From Capsaspora owczarzaki ATCC 30864 (lineage: Eukaryota; Opisthokonta; Filasterea): a stretch of 64,000 nucleotides of DNA. The stretch lies in contig NW_011887296.1 in assembly GCF_000151315.2 (NCBI RefSeq), positions 134,643 to 198,642 of the forward strand. Reading direction: 5' to 3'. Under the pieces are notes generated by a model, which was given only the letters and a program-made list of their open reading frames with translations, was not told the origin of the DNA and did no database searches. Both the position numbers and the translations under genes were made by a program. This document shows positions 16,701 to 29,807 of this stretch, in pieces. Every line of letters begins with the position of its first letter. Within the stretch, counting starts at the first letter, position 1.

Positions 16701-19700
16701 CTGCTGCTGATCGACGAGATGATCGAGTAGCGGGAGCTCGCTCGGATAAAGCTGCGGCTGCTTCAGCATCTGGGCCACGTTCGCTCAAAGCATCAAAGCC
16801 ATTCTCCATTGCAGCACTCGAGTCTCGTGACGCCGATTCGGGGCCCTCGTGCGCGCGGGCAGTTCCGGTATGTCGTGCGCGATGGCGAGGTGCACGTGCA
16901 CGTCGGGATGATGATGATTCACCAGCATTGATGCTGCGCAAGAGACGCGCCAAAGCTGGACCTCTCGAAGCATGAAGTCCAGCTGCTGCTTCGTCATCGT
17001 CATCGCCTTGATCGTCTTCATCACCGCCGTTTTCATCGTTGTCATCGTCGTCATCATCATTGTCGCTGCCAGAAACATCCTCGTACTGGTCGTCGTCCTC
17101 GAGATCTTCGTCCTCTTCGCCAGACTCAGATTCGGACTCGGAGGCAAGTTCGGCATCGAACAATTGACGGCCTCGGAGCGGCGCGCTGTCACCTTCACGA
17201 TCAGAGCCAGACTCGGCATCCTCATCCTCATCACTGTCGTCGTCGTCATCGTCGGCTTCAGAGTCGGCTGCGGCGAGATTACGGTGCTCTTCTTCTTCGT
17301 CCAGCTCGTTGTCCTCCTCATCGTCCTCGTCCTCGTCTTCGTCATCGTCACCCATGGGGATGTGCAGAATATCATCATCCAGTTCGGGGTCAATGTCTGC
17401 GTCAAGGTCCACAGCGTTGCGGATGCGTTGTGCAAGATCGGCGGCTTCGACATTGTCGACACCTCCATTGCCAACTTGCAAAACAAAGTGCCGCCCAGCA
17501 TCTTGCAAAAGTTCAGCATTGTCCTGTTCAAGCTGGCCTTCGTCATCATCTTCGCCACCAACTTGGAGAACAAAATGGCCGCCGCCATTGTTTTGAAGGT
17601 TGAGGAAGGTGTCTTCGAGATTTCGCAAGCTGAAATCATGGCCCTCCATGTCTTGGTCTTCTTCGTCGTCTTCTTCACCTTCGACCACCAGTTGACGCTC
17701 GGCAAGAAGTCGGCGTGCCGCTGCTCGAGTTCGGGCCTCGCGCGATGACCGGTTGGAAACCGTGTGGAGCAACGAAGGCGGCTGGTCTGGCTGGTCTCTC
17801 GTATCGCCCTCGGGCGAGATGGCCAAATTGCCGTCCTGCCGTTGGTCCATTGGGGTGGCGGGAGCATTCATGTCCGTGTGAGGGAAGCCATGACGAGCAA
17901 GACGAGGGGTTTCCAGATCACCCATGCTTGCCATTGGAAGCGGCGGTTCGCTCGACAAGTGAGCAGCAATTGCCGGAGTGCCTGCCGCAGAGGAAAGCGC
18001 AGAGTCCAAGGACGACGAGTGTGCGGCAGATTGAGCGGGTGGCACAGCAGACGTTGGTTGCTGCGCTTGTTGCGTTGCAGGTTGCTGTGCTTGCTGCGTT
18101 GCAGGTTGTTGCTGGACCGACGTTGCCGCAACATCCATGGGCACAGTTCCCGTAGAAACGGGTCGAGCGCTTGTTCGCGGAGAGGCCGCTCCAGATCGGC
18201 GACCAGCGAGTGGACGAGGCGGCGGGGGCATCGCCAGGGCGTCAGAGAGCTGCACAAGCCCAGCGTCGAGCGGAGCCGTAGCCGTGGCCGGCGGTGGGTT
18301 GGCGGAAGAGACGGCGGCGTCTCTGCTGCTGCGGCTGAGCGATGTAGAGGCAGTTTGGGCGGTTGGCGCCGGGGTGAGGGGAACTCGCTCTGCAAACAGC
18401 TTGTCATCCAGCAACTTGAGCGCAGCTTGTCGTGTGGCCGACTGCAATGTGATTAGCAAGCCGTCGACTGCGCCTTGAGGCATGGTAGAGGGCGACAGGG
18501 CCTTCAATGCAAGGGCCAACGTCGGAACAGCGTGAAGGCGGACTGCGATGCCTGCGACACGATCGCGCCACTCTTGCGTGGTCGGAGGCCTCCATTCGAA
18601 AGAAAAGCTGGGCGCCGAAGGCAAGTTGCTCATCAGGTCTGCCAGAAGGAAGGTGAGGAAGGGCAACGAGCGCGCACGGCGATCCAACGGCTGCACAGTC
18701 GCAGCCACGATGGTTGAGCGAAGACGCAAGAAGATGCGCGCGACAATCTCATCACCAGGAACCGGCGGCGAAGGGCGTGCAGAGCCCTGAACGATAGCTT
18801 CGGGGCTTGGTGGCAAATTGCGGGCAGCAGCCACAAGCGAGGCAATCAAGTAGCACGAGCGCATTGCAATCTCGCACACAAACCTGTTCGCGGCCACAGC
18901 CGGCGCGGACTCGGCTGTTGACACTGCATGATGAGGCACCAAGTATTGCAGGATAAATTGGACGAGAGAAACGCGCTTCCCGCGAGGCGCAAACCCTGCG
19001 ACTCGGTAGTTGATAAACATGCGCAAGCAGGCAGGGAAGGCGACCACGAGCTCGCCAAGCAGCTGCAAAATGAACGGCACAGACAACTCGTGCTCTTGCG
19101 AAGCCGCAGCACCTTTAGGGGGTGCAGCTCCTGCTGGAGCTTGCGACGCCAACGACGCAGGCGCCAGCGATGCGGGCACAACGGCGGGAACGGCGGGAAC
19201 GGCAGTGCCAGGGGACACGTGCCGAGCAGTCGAGGGTTGCGCTGGAGTAGCTGGCGTGGCTGGAGTGGCGACGCCATGGAACGTCTCCTCGGCCACAGCT
19301 GGAGGGAGGTTGAGCTGCAAAAGGGGATTGGCCAGCGCCTCGACGACCAAGCGCTCGAGCAACCAGCCTACAACCCCTTGAACGACCGTCTCGTTTGCAA
19401 ACCGAGGGGGATACCGGCTCGACACGGTGGTGGGTTCCTCGGAAGCACTGGACGACGGCTTGTCTGAAGCAGCAGCACTATCGGATCCAGAGTCGGTCTG
19501 CAAAACGGTCAGTCTGGCAAGCGAGACATGCTTGGCTTCGCTGGGTTTGGTGGGCAGACGAAGCAAGTCACACAGCGCTTCGATCGTGGCTTCCTCAGAC
19601 CGCATCGCGGCGCCGACGAGTTTGTAGAACAACGACGATCCAGCCCAGACTCCAGAGCGAGACGAGCGGTTGGTGAAGAACTCGTGACTGCGCACGATGA

Positions 19701-22700
19701 GGTTTTGTTTCAGCGAGAACGCTAGCGTGTGCTGGTCTTCAAAGACATGTCGAATCAGCATGGTAATCAGCAGATCAATTCCCTGGAATCGCGAGGGCTT
19801 TGGCAGCGCAAAAAGCAACGAGAGGACGCGCGCGTGTTCAAACAAGAAGATTGCGTTGCGATGGTCTTGCGTCAAGAGAACGAGGAGTTGACAGGCTGCT
19901 TGAGAAACGGTCGGTGGGGTCAAGCCCGAAATGCTGCGCTCAGAGTCGAGCAATCGAGAGCAGGCCAGCAGCATGTCGTCCACGTCAGTCTGCGCAAAGA
20001 GCTGGGGCAACGCAAAGCAAAAGGCAAAAGAGAAGGGCGCCGTGCCACCAAAAGGTTCAAGAAGAGCCGCAGTCGATCGCTCTTTTTGACCTTGTACCTC
20101 ATTCTTGAGCGAGTGCATCGGGAATGTCGACGGGGAAAAGATGGAAAAGGGCGAATTTCGCGGGCGAGTCGACGAGGAGGAGGCAGACGAGGAGGAAGCC
20201 GGAGCCGGGTTGGGCTTTTTCGTGGACGAGACGTCTGCAGATGAGGATGATGACGCTGCCGAGGGCTTGCTAGACGGCGCAGACAGACCAAGTTCAGTTT
20301 CTGCTTGGGCCACTCGGGTGTGCACCTTCATGATCTGGTACATGGCATCCAGCAAAAGGAGCAGGGGCGCTTGCCACAGGCGCTGCCGCACAACCAAATG
20401 TTCATGCGGAGCTGCTGTCTCGGTCGGAAGGGTAGTTTCGGCTCCAGGCGTGGTTGGTAGGGACTTGACATTAGAGATGTGCAACAAGACGTCGATGCAC
20501 ACGCGCGCAAGCGCGCTGGTTAGCTTGGGGGCTAACGCAGGCTCAGAATGCAACAACAACGTCAGCAGGTACAACTGATTAAACAGTCGGTTGTGTACGA
20601 GTGGGTCTTCAGAGTCGAGCTCGGCGAGCTTGGTTTGCTCGAGCTGGTCGATCAGCAACTGGCCGACACGGAGTGTGAGCGGCCCGTTCACCAGAGCAGT
20701 CTGCAGGCGCGGGCACTTGTCGGCAAGCTCGTGTGGTGTAGGAATGACGAGGAGCTCTGACAGTGTATGCGTCACGCCAAGCAGCGTGTTGCACATGAGA
20801 ATGACAATTTCGGCATGCCGAATCCACGCCAGCGAGTTGAGCACAAGCGACGGCAGCTGTTCCGTCAGAGCCAAGATGTTGACTCCGAACGAGAGCGGCT
20901 CAAAAGTGTCGACGTTGGTAGTCGTGGAAACAGACGCGATAGAATCGGAGGCAAAGTCCATGGGAGTGGCGCTTTCAGTGGGCGGGATGTCGCCTGCAGC
21001 GCTCGACGAAGCCGGGAGGGTATCGGTCTCCATAGGGACGGCCTCTGTTGCCGAAGCAGACGGGTCTGGCTGCGCTTGAAGTGACATTGCGATGGCCAGG
21101 GCGAGGGCAGCTTCGTCATTTTCACTAGAGGTGGCAGCAGCGACTGCTGGAACTTCGGCAGCGACTGCTGGAACTTCGGCAGCAGGAGCCGGGGCAGCAG
21201 CAGCAGCAGCACTACTGGGTGCCGTCGTGTCACGATCCGGGATGTAGTCGTGTTCCAGAGCCCATTCGGTTGCAAGGGCAATGTCGTTGTTGGCCGCTCG
21301 AAGAGCACGGACGGCATGTCTCTCGGGAAAGCCCATGTCCACCATCATGCTCACAAGTGCCGGATCTGTGACGGGATTTGCGGCAGAGTACGCATTAATC
21401 AACGCAGTACGCAACGCTCCAGGGACATGATCGCGCAAGATCGAGTCCGGCGAGTCCGCAGAGGGCGCAGGAGCAGCCGGTTTGATGGAGCTGCGGAATT
21501 TTTGTGAGGTGACAAACCCAGCAAGCAGCCAAATCGTGGAGCAGTTGATGGGATCAAACATGGCAAGCACTGCGCTCGCCGTTTCAGACTGCCCGAAAAG
21601 GTTGAGCAACAACTTTGCAATGGACTCTGCCAAGAAGAAAATCAGCTGCTCTGCACGAGGGGCATCCGCCTCGGAGAGGAGACTGACACTCTCCGGACGG
21701 AAGGCAAATTCGAGCAGTTGGAGGCCGCAGACAACACCCAACACTGCCGATGGGCTGGGCTCCAATCGCCGCCGCGCCTCTGCAGCAGGCAAGGAGGGAT
21801 GCAGCAGCAAGGCTGCCTCATTCCGAGCGACTTGATGCAGGCACTGCACAAAGGCCTCCAAAGCGACAAATAGGACACGCGAGCGGCCAAAGTTGTCCAT
21901 GAGACCACGTAAAAACCCAGAGCCCGCGAGCTGCATGCGGTCGTCGAGCAGCAAAGAATGAATTTCCTTGAACATGACAGCGAGAAGGGGAACGGATTGC
22001 ATGGGTGAAGCTTGACCAGAAACCTGCCCATCAGCAAAGCGCGAAAATGGTTCAAGCAGCCCGTCCACGACCGTGCTCAGCAGACCGCCCACGTTCGCTC
22101 GAGCCGGATCTTGCTTGGCAGCACCGACCAGCGACAAGAGAAAGCGCAAGAAATGACGCAAACGAATGGCCACATCCACCGCGGCAAGATCCATGTCGAC
22201 ACCAACGCTTGAATTGACTGTCAATCTGCCAGCAATGTACCAGTCCAGGCTCATGTCAATCACCGTGGCTTGCGAGCGAGGCGCGCTCTGGCCTGCGGCA
22301 GGTTGCCGTTGTTGCCGCGTCAGCCTGGGAAGCTCTTCGAGTAGTTCGCTGGTCGCCAGCGCTCGGAAGAGGCTCGAGCGCATCAGGTGCTTCCGAGTGG
22401 ATACCGTGCTCAAATGGCTCAAGACATTCACAAACACTTGGCACAAGCCTCGAACCGTCGCGGACCCCGTCTCAGTCATCCACTGCTGCGTGGCTTGGTT
22501 GATGGCCGAGGCGGAGAGCCTACGATGGTCTCGTGAAGTGCGAAACAGCACAACCAAGTTGTTAAGGTGGTTGAATGCGCGAACGAGGCGCTCATCAGAC
22601 TGTTTGAGCGCAAAGAACGCGTCCGACGAATCCGGAGGAGGGCGTGCTGGCAAGGTGGCGTCGGCTTCCGAAGCGGAATGCAAAGCAGAATCAACCGCAG

Positions 22701-25700
22701 CATCGGCATGCGATTCATTCATGCGACCAACCAAGACAGGAAGCCCTTGCAAATGGTACAGCCCAGTCAAGGATTGCAATTCCACCACCGAGCGGTGCAG
22801 TCGGTTGATGGCAATCGTTGTCATCTCCTTGTCGCACAACTGCGAGACTTGGCGAAGCACTGCAGAGATGAATGCGCAAGAAGAAGACCGCCAAAAGTCT
22901 GCAGGCAGCGCAGGGGCTGTCAACAAGTCCACCATCAAGTCAACACCACCCAAGTTGGCAAACTCCTTGCACGCATCCTCAGCTGAAATGAATGTTTCGA
23001 GGAACTAGACAGAGGAGAGGACACCACAGCACACACAAACACCCACAACCGATAGTGAGTCCTCATCGAACAGTTTTCCTCCCATTTCATGCAACAAACC
23101 AGGGGCCAACTTACTCGGCAAAAGTTGCAAATCATGTCAACCACGGGAACAACCGTATCGGTCGGGCGCACCTCCCGGATGGGTTCAAAAGGTGCCGAGC
23201 AGCCAGTGAGCGCAAACTGGTCCCCTTGATTTTCATGGAGTTCAAGAATGGCCTCGAGCTCTTCGTCTTCCTCAACGCCAGTCAAGCCATACAGCATTTG
23301 AAGGCGTCGATCGCTGCCAATTGGATAAACAACCGACGGTGCAGCAGCGACAGTGGAGGCCGACGACGACGACGAGGACGACGACGAAGACACATCCATG
23401 GGTGCCGCATCGCCACTGCCTCGACTGCTACTACGTTCGCAGAACGAAAGCTCCTCCAAGTCAATGGGGTCGAGCCGAGGAAGCTCTGCATACTCTGCAA
23501 CAGCCGCGGCAGCTGTGGCGGGATTGGCCAGCAGAACAAGCCGCCGGAGAATCGTGACGGACGCCTGCAAGACGACCGGTCGCAAAGTCGGCTGGTGGCG
23601 AATCAGTTCTTCAAACCCAGTGCCAAGCTTGGCGACCGTCATGCCGGAGGATAGCAAAGAAGTGAAAATGGGTCGCGTGAAAATCGACAAGACATCGAGG
23701 AAGGCGTCGGGGATATCCGTCACCATCTTCAAGCCTGCCGAATTCAAGCTGAGCGCACTGACAGCGTGAGGAAGAATCTTCAGTTGTTCGACGTGCAGCG
23801 GTACTGTGCGCAAAACGGCATCTAGCACGAGGGAAGCAAGACCGGATTCCTGCACAGCGGAGAGCAATGTGGGTTCATGGTGCACAAAGTCTGCCACCAA
23901 GTTGATGGCTGGTTTTGGGTTGGAGGAAGAAGCGGGGAGTGAGCGATAAGCAAAACAGCAACAACAACAACAACACCAAAAAATATCTGACACGACCATG
24001 CTTGGTCTTCTTACCATCGGCAACGGTACTGCTTGAAAAAACATGCCGGTGTTCAATCACAATGCGCAGGCACTGTGGCAGGCTGCCGTCAAAGGCACTG
24101 CGCATGTGATCAACCAGAGTTGGAATACGCGTGGCCAGGCGGCAAAAGGTGAAACAACTGCTCAGGTAGTGGGATAGCTCGCAGCTGAGCGGCTTGCGGG
24201 ATTCTGCAAAGTTCCAAAACAGGCAACACAGGGGAGGGGGGGTCAGAATTGCGACAAGCGAGACAAGAACGATTTTTTTCTTTCCATGGCACGCACCTGG
24301 TGGAACGCTACCATACGTTGCCATGATGTCATCGAGTTCCAACTACACAAGTTGCAAAACAATAATGTGAGATGCGGGCCATCACAAGCAACCAGATAAG
24401 CATGAACAGCTTCACGAACTTTCAGCCGGTCAAGAATCGCAGTGACGCCACCCAAAGAAATGAAATGCGAATCGTTCACAGATTCGGCTCGCTTGAACAG
24501 CATTTCCAGTAGCGCATTAATCAGGGTTAAGACCTACAAATCGAGGAACAAGAAAGCGCGCCGCAGAAAAAAATAATAAATAAAACATTTTCAAAAAAAT
24601 TGTGAGAGACTCGAGATTTCCGAACTGCAGATTGAGCATCTCAAAATTCAATGTAGACGGGTGGATGGTTACATTGACGGTGCGGATACCACGCAAGTTG
24701 AGCAACGGCATGATGGTCGCCACCACGCCCGATGCAACCAAAGATTTGTTGCCTGATCGAGGAATACTCGACAGCACGAAAAATTTGAGCAATGTGAGTG
24801 CGTATTGTTCTTCCAGTCGGGTGATTTCTTCCGCAGCTGAACAAAGTAGAAGACAAAAAAAAAAGGGGGGGGGGAAAAAAAAACCCAAGCCCCGACACAG
24901 GAATGAGAAAACACAAACAAAACAAAGTCACGTTGTTTGATAGCATGCCCAACCAACGCAACTTACCTGCAAGACTGGCCGCGCACTGCCGCAAGGCGGA
25001 AGGCAGAATGCCATGAAACTGAGCAACTCCCAACTCGCGCAGAATGCCTTCAAAGCGATGCGAATTGACCAGCGTGCTAATACCAGTCAGCATGCGCACA
25101 ATCAAAGTGCGAGCGTACTACAAGCAGGTTGCAATCCAGAAATAGTGCATCATGATGGTGAGCGAGGAGAAAAGGCAAAAGTACAACCATTGCTAGACAA
25201 CCATCGCTAGACAACCATCGCTAGCAAGCACAAAAAGCAACAGCCCTACCATCGGAAGGGACGAAGATTGCTGTAGTGCGTCAACCAACTCGTCCAGAAG
25301 GTCTGGGTCGTCGTTCAGTAAGCTGGTAACAAGTTTGTTTTCTCGCGTCATTGCTGGCAGGCATACAAGAAAGTCGAATAAGCATTCAGCCAAAAGTGTC
25401 AAGCAACAAACGGGACAGGAGGGCGCAGTCGCTTACCAATCACACAGAACGCTGCGAGACGAACATTCATTTGCTCTATACGCTGCTGAAGAAACGGAAA
25501 GACCAGAGCTCTCCTAATGCAGACTAGGAGGCCAAACTGATACTGCGGCGGGACGTTGTAGGTTTTCAAGATGGCGCTCAACACTTGGGGAGCAAGGGTG
25601 CCAATTCGCGAAGGGTCGACGTGCGCTGCCTCTTCAGGAAGATAGGTTCTCACATCGGGAATGGCAATTTGAACGGTGACTTTGGCCGGCGACGAGCCAG

Positions 25701-26989
25701 CGGCGTGTGCAGGCTCGGTCGTCGGTTGGCTTGTCGCGTCATTCACGTCTTCCATTCCAGGTGCCGATGAGCCGGAAGGATCAGATGTGTCCATGGCAGA
25801 GCTAGTTTCGGACGGAGCATCGTCCGGGGCTGGGGCCATGCAGTAGTTATACACAATCGAGCGGCCGAGGACAATCGTCTGCAATCACAGCAGAAAAAGA
25901 GAAAAGCGGGTCAGATGTCGATTTCGGCAGATCAAGCCCACGCACAGCATACAATCGCAAAAAAAAACCAGACAGAGAGCTCAATCTCTGCGTTCCACAA
26001 AGCCTTACCTGTTCAGACTCGTCGCGATAGCAATTCAAGACACTCAAGCCTTGTCGACTCCCACCCCACGCCGCTGCCAATTGCTCCAGACGATCAGTGA
26101 GAGGTCGAATGAGAGATATCACCGAAGGTGACTGAAGCTGCAAGCGGCGGTGTTTGCAAAGGGCATGAAGCAGCTCCAACGCAGCGATATGAATGTCTGA
26201 ATCCATCGTGCCAAGAAGCATGGCAATGTGCTGCGAGCATGAGATGAACCAAGCGAATAGTGAGCATTTTGGCGTCAAGGGCATACGCGACAAACATGAT
26301 GCATGCGCCCACACAGTTACCTCCATGGAATTGTACTTTCGTCGGTTGGTGGAGTTTTGGATGAGCAATCGGGTAAACCTTAGAATGGCCAAGACAAGCC
26401 GCCGCGTCGAAGGCAAGGCAATTTCGCACGTGAGGGGAACCTGCTTGGGAATGTTGATCAAGTAGTGCAGTCGCAAATTCTCGAGAAGGACGGCACTGGA
26501 GGCAGTCACATCGGTGCTGGCTTCTGGCGCGGAACCCGAGCTGGCACTGCTATTGGCACTCGACTTTAACGGCTTTTGCAAGCTCTCCAGCGACGGGACT
26601 GACTGAGTATTGAGTATTTCTTGGAGTTTATGATCCATCATGTCGAGTACTGGTGCCCATGCCGCTAAATTAGCCTGTGCGAGCAACGCCACAGAAAAAA
26701 AAAAGTTGGTTTGATCACGACTCGGCAGTTTTTTTTGCACAGGACACGCACAAAGCGAGAGATGTTTTGTTTGTACCTTTGGGAGATTCCAGCGCGGAAT
26801 CGCCTCCAAAGCTTCAACCAGTGCTTCGTTGTCATCTTTCAATGCTGCGACTGCGGGATCCAATGGGACCAACAGCTCTTCCGGAATATTGATGCGTCGT
26901 GCAAGCAAAGCAACATAGGTTGCGAGTGGCGCGCTCGAGACGGGACACGTCGCAAGTAACCCATCAATGACAAGCTTTTCAGCTTTGCT
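10794..26989 (-). CDS. HUWE1: HUWE1-type HECT E3 ubiquitin ligase, first exon not resolved
   Basis: Very large ubiquitin ligase, about 4,950+ residues (human 4,374), acting in protein quality control and DNA-damage signalling. Exons: 26989-26777, 26674-26321, 26230-26009, 25878-25437, 25353-25250, 25117-24967, 24836-24673, 24533 to about 24396 (this donor is uncertain), 24342-24297, 24203-24015, 23908-23115, 23004-11030, 10896-10794. The N-terminal part matches the DUF908/DUF913 repeats. UBA ([15 protein letters not shown]) lies near 21,250-21,380 and a UIM ([12 protein letters not shown]) near 21,060-21,130. A long acidic region maps to 16.3-17.7 kb, two ubiquitin-binding UBM-like repeats ([19 protein letters not shown] and a variant) to 14.4-14.7 kb, and the HECT domain to about 12.0-10.8 kb. 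The active-site Cys lies in LPSAHTCFNQLDLP; its codon is split by the last intron. The initiator exon lies upstream of 26990 and was not found. Confidence 0.95.
10897..11029 (-). other. HUWE1 last intron, splitting the catalytic Cys codon
   Basis: Minus-strand intron with donor TG|GTGAGT at 11030/11029 and acceptor TAG|CTTC at 10897/10896. Joining gives TG+C = Cys followed by FNQLDLP, exactly the HECT active-site sequence. If unspliced, the frame reads Trp then TGA. Confidence 0.95.
14806..14885. repeat. 15-bp coding minisatellite in HUWE1
   Basis: About five tandem copies of a 15-bp unit (gcaccggcactagca type) encode repeated SAGAA on the minus strand, just N-terminal to the first UBM-like repeat in protein order. 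The first unit differs from the rest. Confidence 0.9.
16330..17680 (-). other. Acidic and His/Asp-rich region of HUWE1
   Basis: A run of GAT/GAC/GAA codons produces several Asp/Glu tracts. Near 16,380-16,465 histidines alternate with aspartates ([12 protein letters not shown] type). Human HUWE1 also has an acidic middle region; the His-rich interleaving looks peculiar to this protein. Confidence 0.85.
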
Positions 26990-27447
26990 CTGCGGGTACA
27001 AATCACAGACAACGGGGGAAGTTCAAACGAGTCATGAAAGTGAGTTTTGTGGAACGAAAAAAAGAGAAAAAGAAAAAAACAAAGTAGCATGAAACCGGCG
27101 TTGAAGAATTGGCGCGTCAAAAGTGAAACAGACTGCGCCGTCAAAAGGACAGACAGGCAAAAAGCCAGCACTCAAACCCCCTTGCCGAGCACATATTGGA
27201 CGAGCTTGACATGGAAATGAGCGTAGAATGATCGCGGGAACAGAGTGGAGGAGTGGAAGAGTCGAAAAGGGATCAACGCAAAAACGTCCAGAGAAAAAAA
27301 AAATTCGAGATCTGAAACAAACACAGCAAGAATGAACAAGGCGATCGAGCGAGCTCGTTGGACGATCGCAATCATTGGCGTGGACTGAGGTGGAGCGCTG
27401 ATGGATATTGCATCGCCAAGGAAGAGGGAGAGCGAGCGAGGGGGGGG

Positions 27448-27481
<34 letters not shown>

Positions 27482-28303
27482 AACAGTCAAAGGAACTGGG
27501 AACTGAGCGCGTCATCTGAGCGGGAAATCCCATTCACACCCAGTGGCACTCTGGTGGCGAGCAGGGTGCAGAGGTGGAGATGCAAACACGACGCATGCGA
27601 CGATTGAACTCGTGCACGTCGCCAAGCAGCAAACGGGACAAACGGGTGAAGGACAGCAAGCAAGGAAAAAGAATTGGAAAAAAAAATCCACGAGGCGAAA
27701 GCTGAAGCATTGGAGGCGAAGGGAAGGGAAGGGAAGGGGAACAGAGTCAAGTGCTTGGGACGAGGGGAGGGGGAGGGGGAGGAGGAGGAAGAGTCAATCC
27801 AGTAACACAACAGAGGATGAGAGACAGAGCGAGCGGGAGAGTGAGGGCGGACTGAAAGAGGAACGAGAGGTGGAGACGAAGTGGCAGTGGCTGGCAAACG
27901 CAGTGAATGGCTCGAGACGGCGGGAGAAACGGGGGTGGAGTGGATGGTCAATGCACATGCGTTGCGATATAGGGAGATGAGATTGGGTGACGGTCGGCGC
28001 TGGGTGGGGGAGGATGTGGCAGGGCGAAGAGAGAGCGAGAGAGAGGTGAGTGGGAGTACGCCATACACAGTTGCCCAGCATTGTGCAACAAAGCAGAAGA
28101 AAAAAAGAAGAAAAGAAAAAAAAAGTGAACTGAATGCAGACGCAGTTCAAGTTAGTGGAACGGCTTCTATTGTACTGAATTACCACGACGAAGGTCACAG
28201 ATAGCGTATTCCTTGTTATTGTATTGGAAGCGATCAGTCTCGACGTACGGTTTGAGACTTCGCACTGAGTTCAACCAATACTAACTTATTCGAGACGGAC
28301 ACG
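26990..28303. promoter_or_regulatory. Divergent intergenic region HUWE1 / GPC1-like gene
   Basis: This 1.3-kb region must hold the HUWE1 first exon and both promoters. It contains a GA repeat (27450-27479), GGGAAG and GAGGGG repeats at 27720-27790, and two CTGAGC hexamers at 27503 and 27516. On the plus strand, a strong donor (GAG|GTGAGT at 28045/28046) and a TACTAAC at 28279-28285 followed by AG at 28294 suggest a 5' UTR intron of the downstream gene. I could not identify the HUWE1 initiator exon. One minus-strand ATG exon (about 27,595-27,540) would fit in phase but shows no family similarity. Confidence 0.5.
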
Positions 28304-29714
28304 ATGCCTGCGAACGAGGCTCCGCTGAGCCCTAGCATCAATGCCACTACAGCGACAAGCCCTGCAACAACTGAAACTACCACTGCCGCAGCGACAAACA
28401 CCAATCCATCGGGCGCGGCGGCGAACGGCGTTCAAGATGGTGGCAAAGCTCAGACGTCATCAACTTCTGAGAATGCGGTGCAGACGATGGAACGTCCCCG
28501 CTCTGCTCTGCTGCGGCCTGGACAAGAGGAACAGGAACAAGCGGAGCGAGAAGCGCACCAAACAACGCACCAGTTGCATGATGGATACGCGGCCGCAGAG
28601 AGCGAGCAGGACCACGCTTCGTGCGACCATTTGTTGCACGACGACCATGCTGCACTGCTCGACGCAGCGGACGACCTGCTGGCGCCAGGAATCCAGCTCC
28701 AAGGGTCGGTGAATGACATGAACGACCGAGTCGAGTCGTACGTCATGCAGACGCTCGATCGCATTGCCTCCGGACTGGACAGCGATGATGAAGACCCTGA
28801 TGGTGCAGACGCAGTTCGAGACTCCTCAAGTCACTCAGACAATCCTGATAACTTGCAATTCTACCAGCAGCATGACAACGAGCAAACTGACCGTGACGCA
28901 TCGTCGATTCGGCGGCAACAAGAAAAGCGGGCGTCCAAACGCTCAGTGCCTTCTGGCGCCGACTCTGATTCCGAGTGGGTCATGTCACCAGTCGGCTCAG
29001 ACGCCCGGGATTTAAGCGATATGGATGCTGGATTCACTCCGAGCGCTTCGTCTTCGTCGGAGCAGTTTGACCAATTTGTGCGTCGCGTACAGCAAGGAGA
29101 ATCGACGGTGGACGCTTTCAACCAGTCTCAGATGCCACGATCTCGACGCCCGTCAGCGGCGCACCTCGATCGAGAGTCTGAGCAAGCACGCCGACTTCAA
29201 AAGTCAATGTCGACGTCTTCGATCGGTGATCGGCTCATTGACAAGTTTAGCGAGATTCGCGACAAGGGAGGCGACGTCCGATCGGCTGTGCGCCATTTGG
29301 TGGCCCACGAGAAGGAGCGGCTGCAGCACCTGATCTCCAAGCACCGAGACCGCATTCGTGAGCGACAGCTCGAGCTTGCGCATCATCAAGCCAAGGTGAA
29401 GGCGGACTTTGATCGCAGGCGCCAGGTAACGCAGGTTTTCGCTATCGTGGCTGAATCGGCACTCTGCTCACGAGAGTCTTGGGTCGGTGCTTGTTGCGTT
29501 GTGTTTGTTTCTGCTCATTGTTTCCGTTGCCTGTTTTCGTCCGGGGTCAGGCGTGGGAAGAGCGCGTCTCCAAACCACCATTTTTGCGACTGATCGACAA
29601 GATTTGCTTTACCGGCTTTGTCGCGTCCTTTCTGGTGACTGAATTCCTGCTCTTGCGGTATCCACAGTGGATTTGGCTTTGGTATGCCGTCTGCATTATT
29701 CCTGTAAGCGTTCA

Positions 29715-29807
<93 letters not shown>

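Noticed and set aside
27487-28068. 194-codon minus-strand Ser/Pro-rich frame upstream of HUWE1
   Set aside because: It reflects GA-rich simple sequence and cannot be joined in phase to the first HUWE1 exon with family similarity; kept only as a region where the initiator exon may lie.
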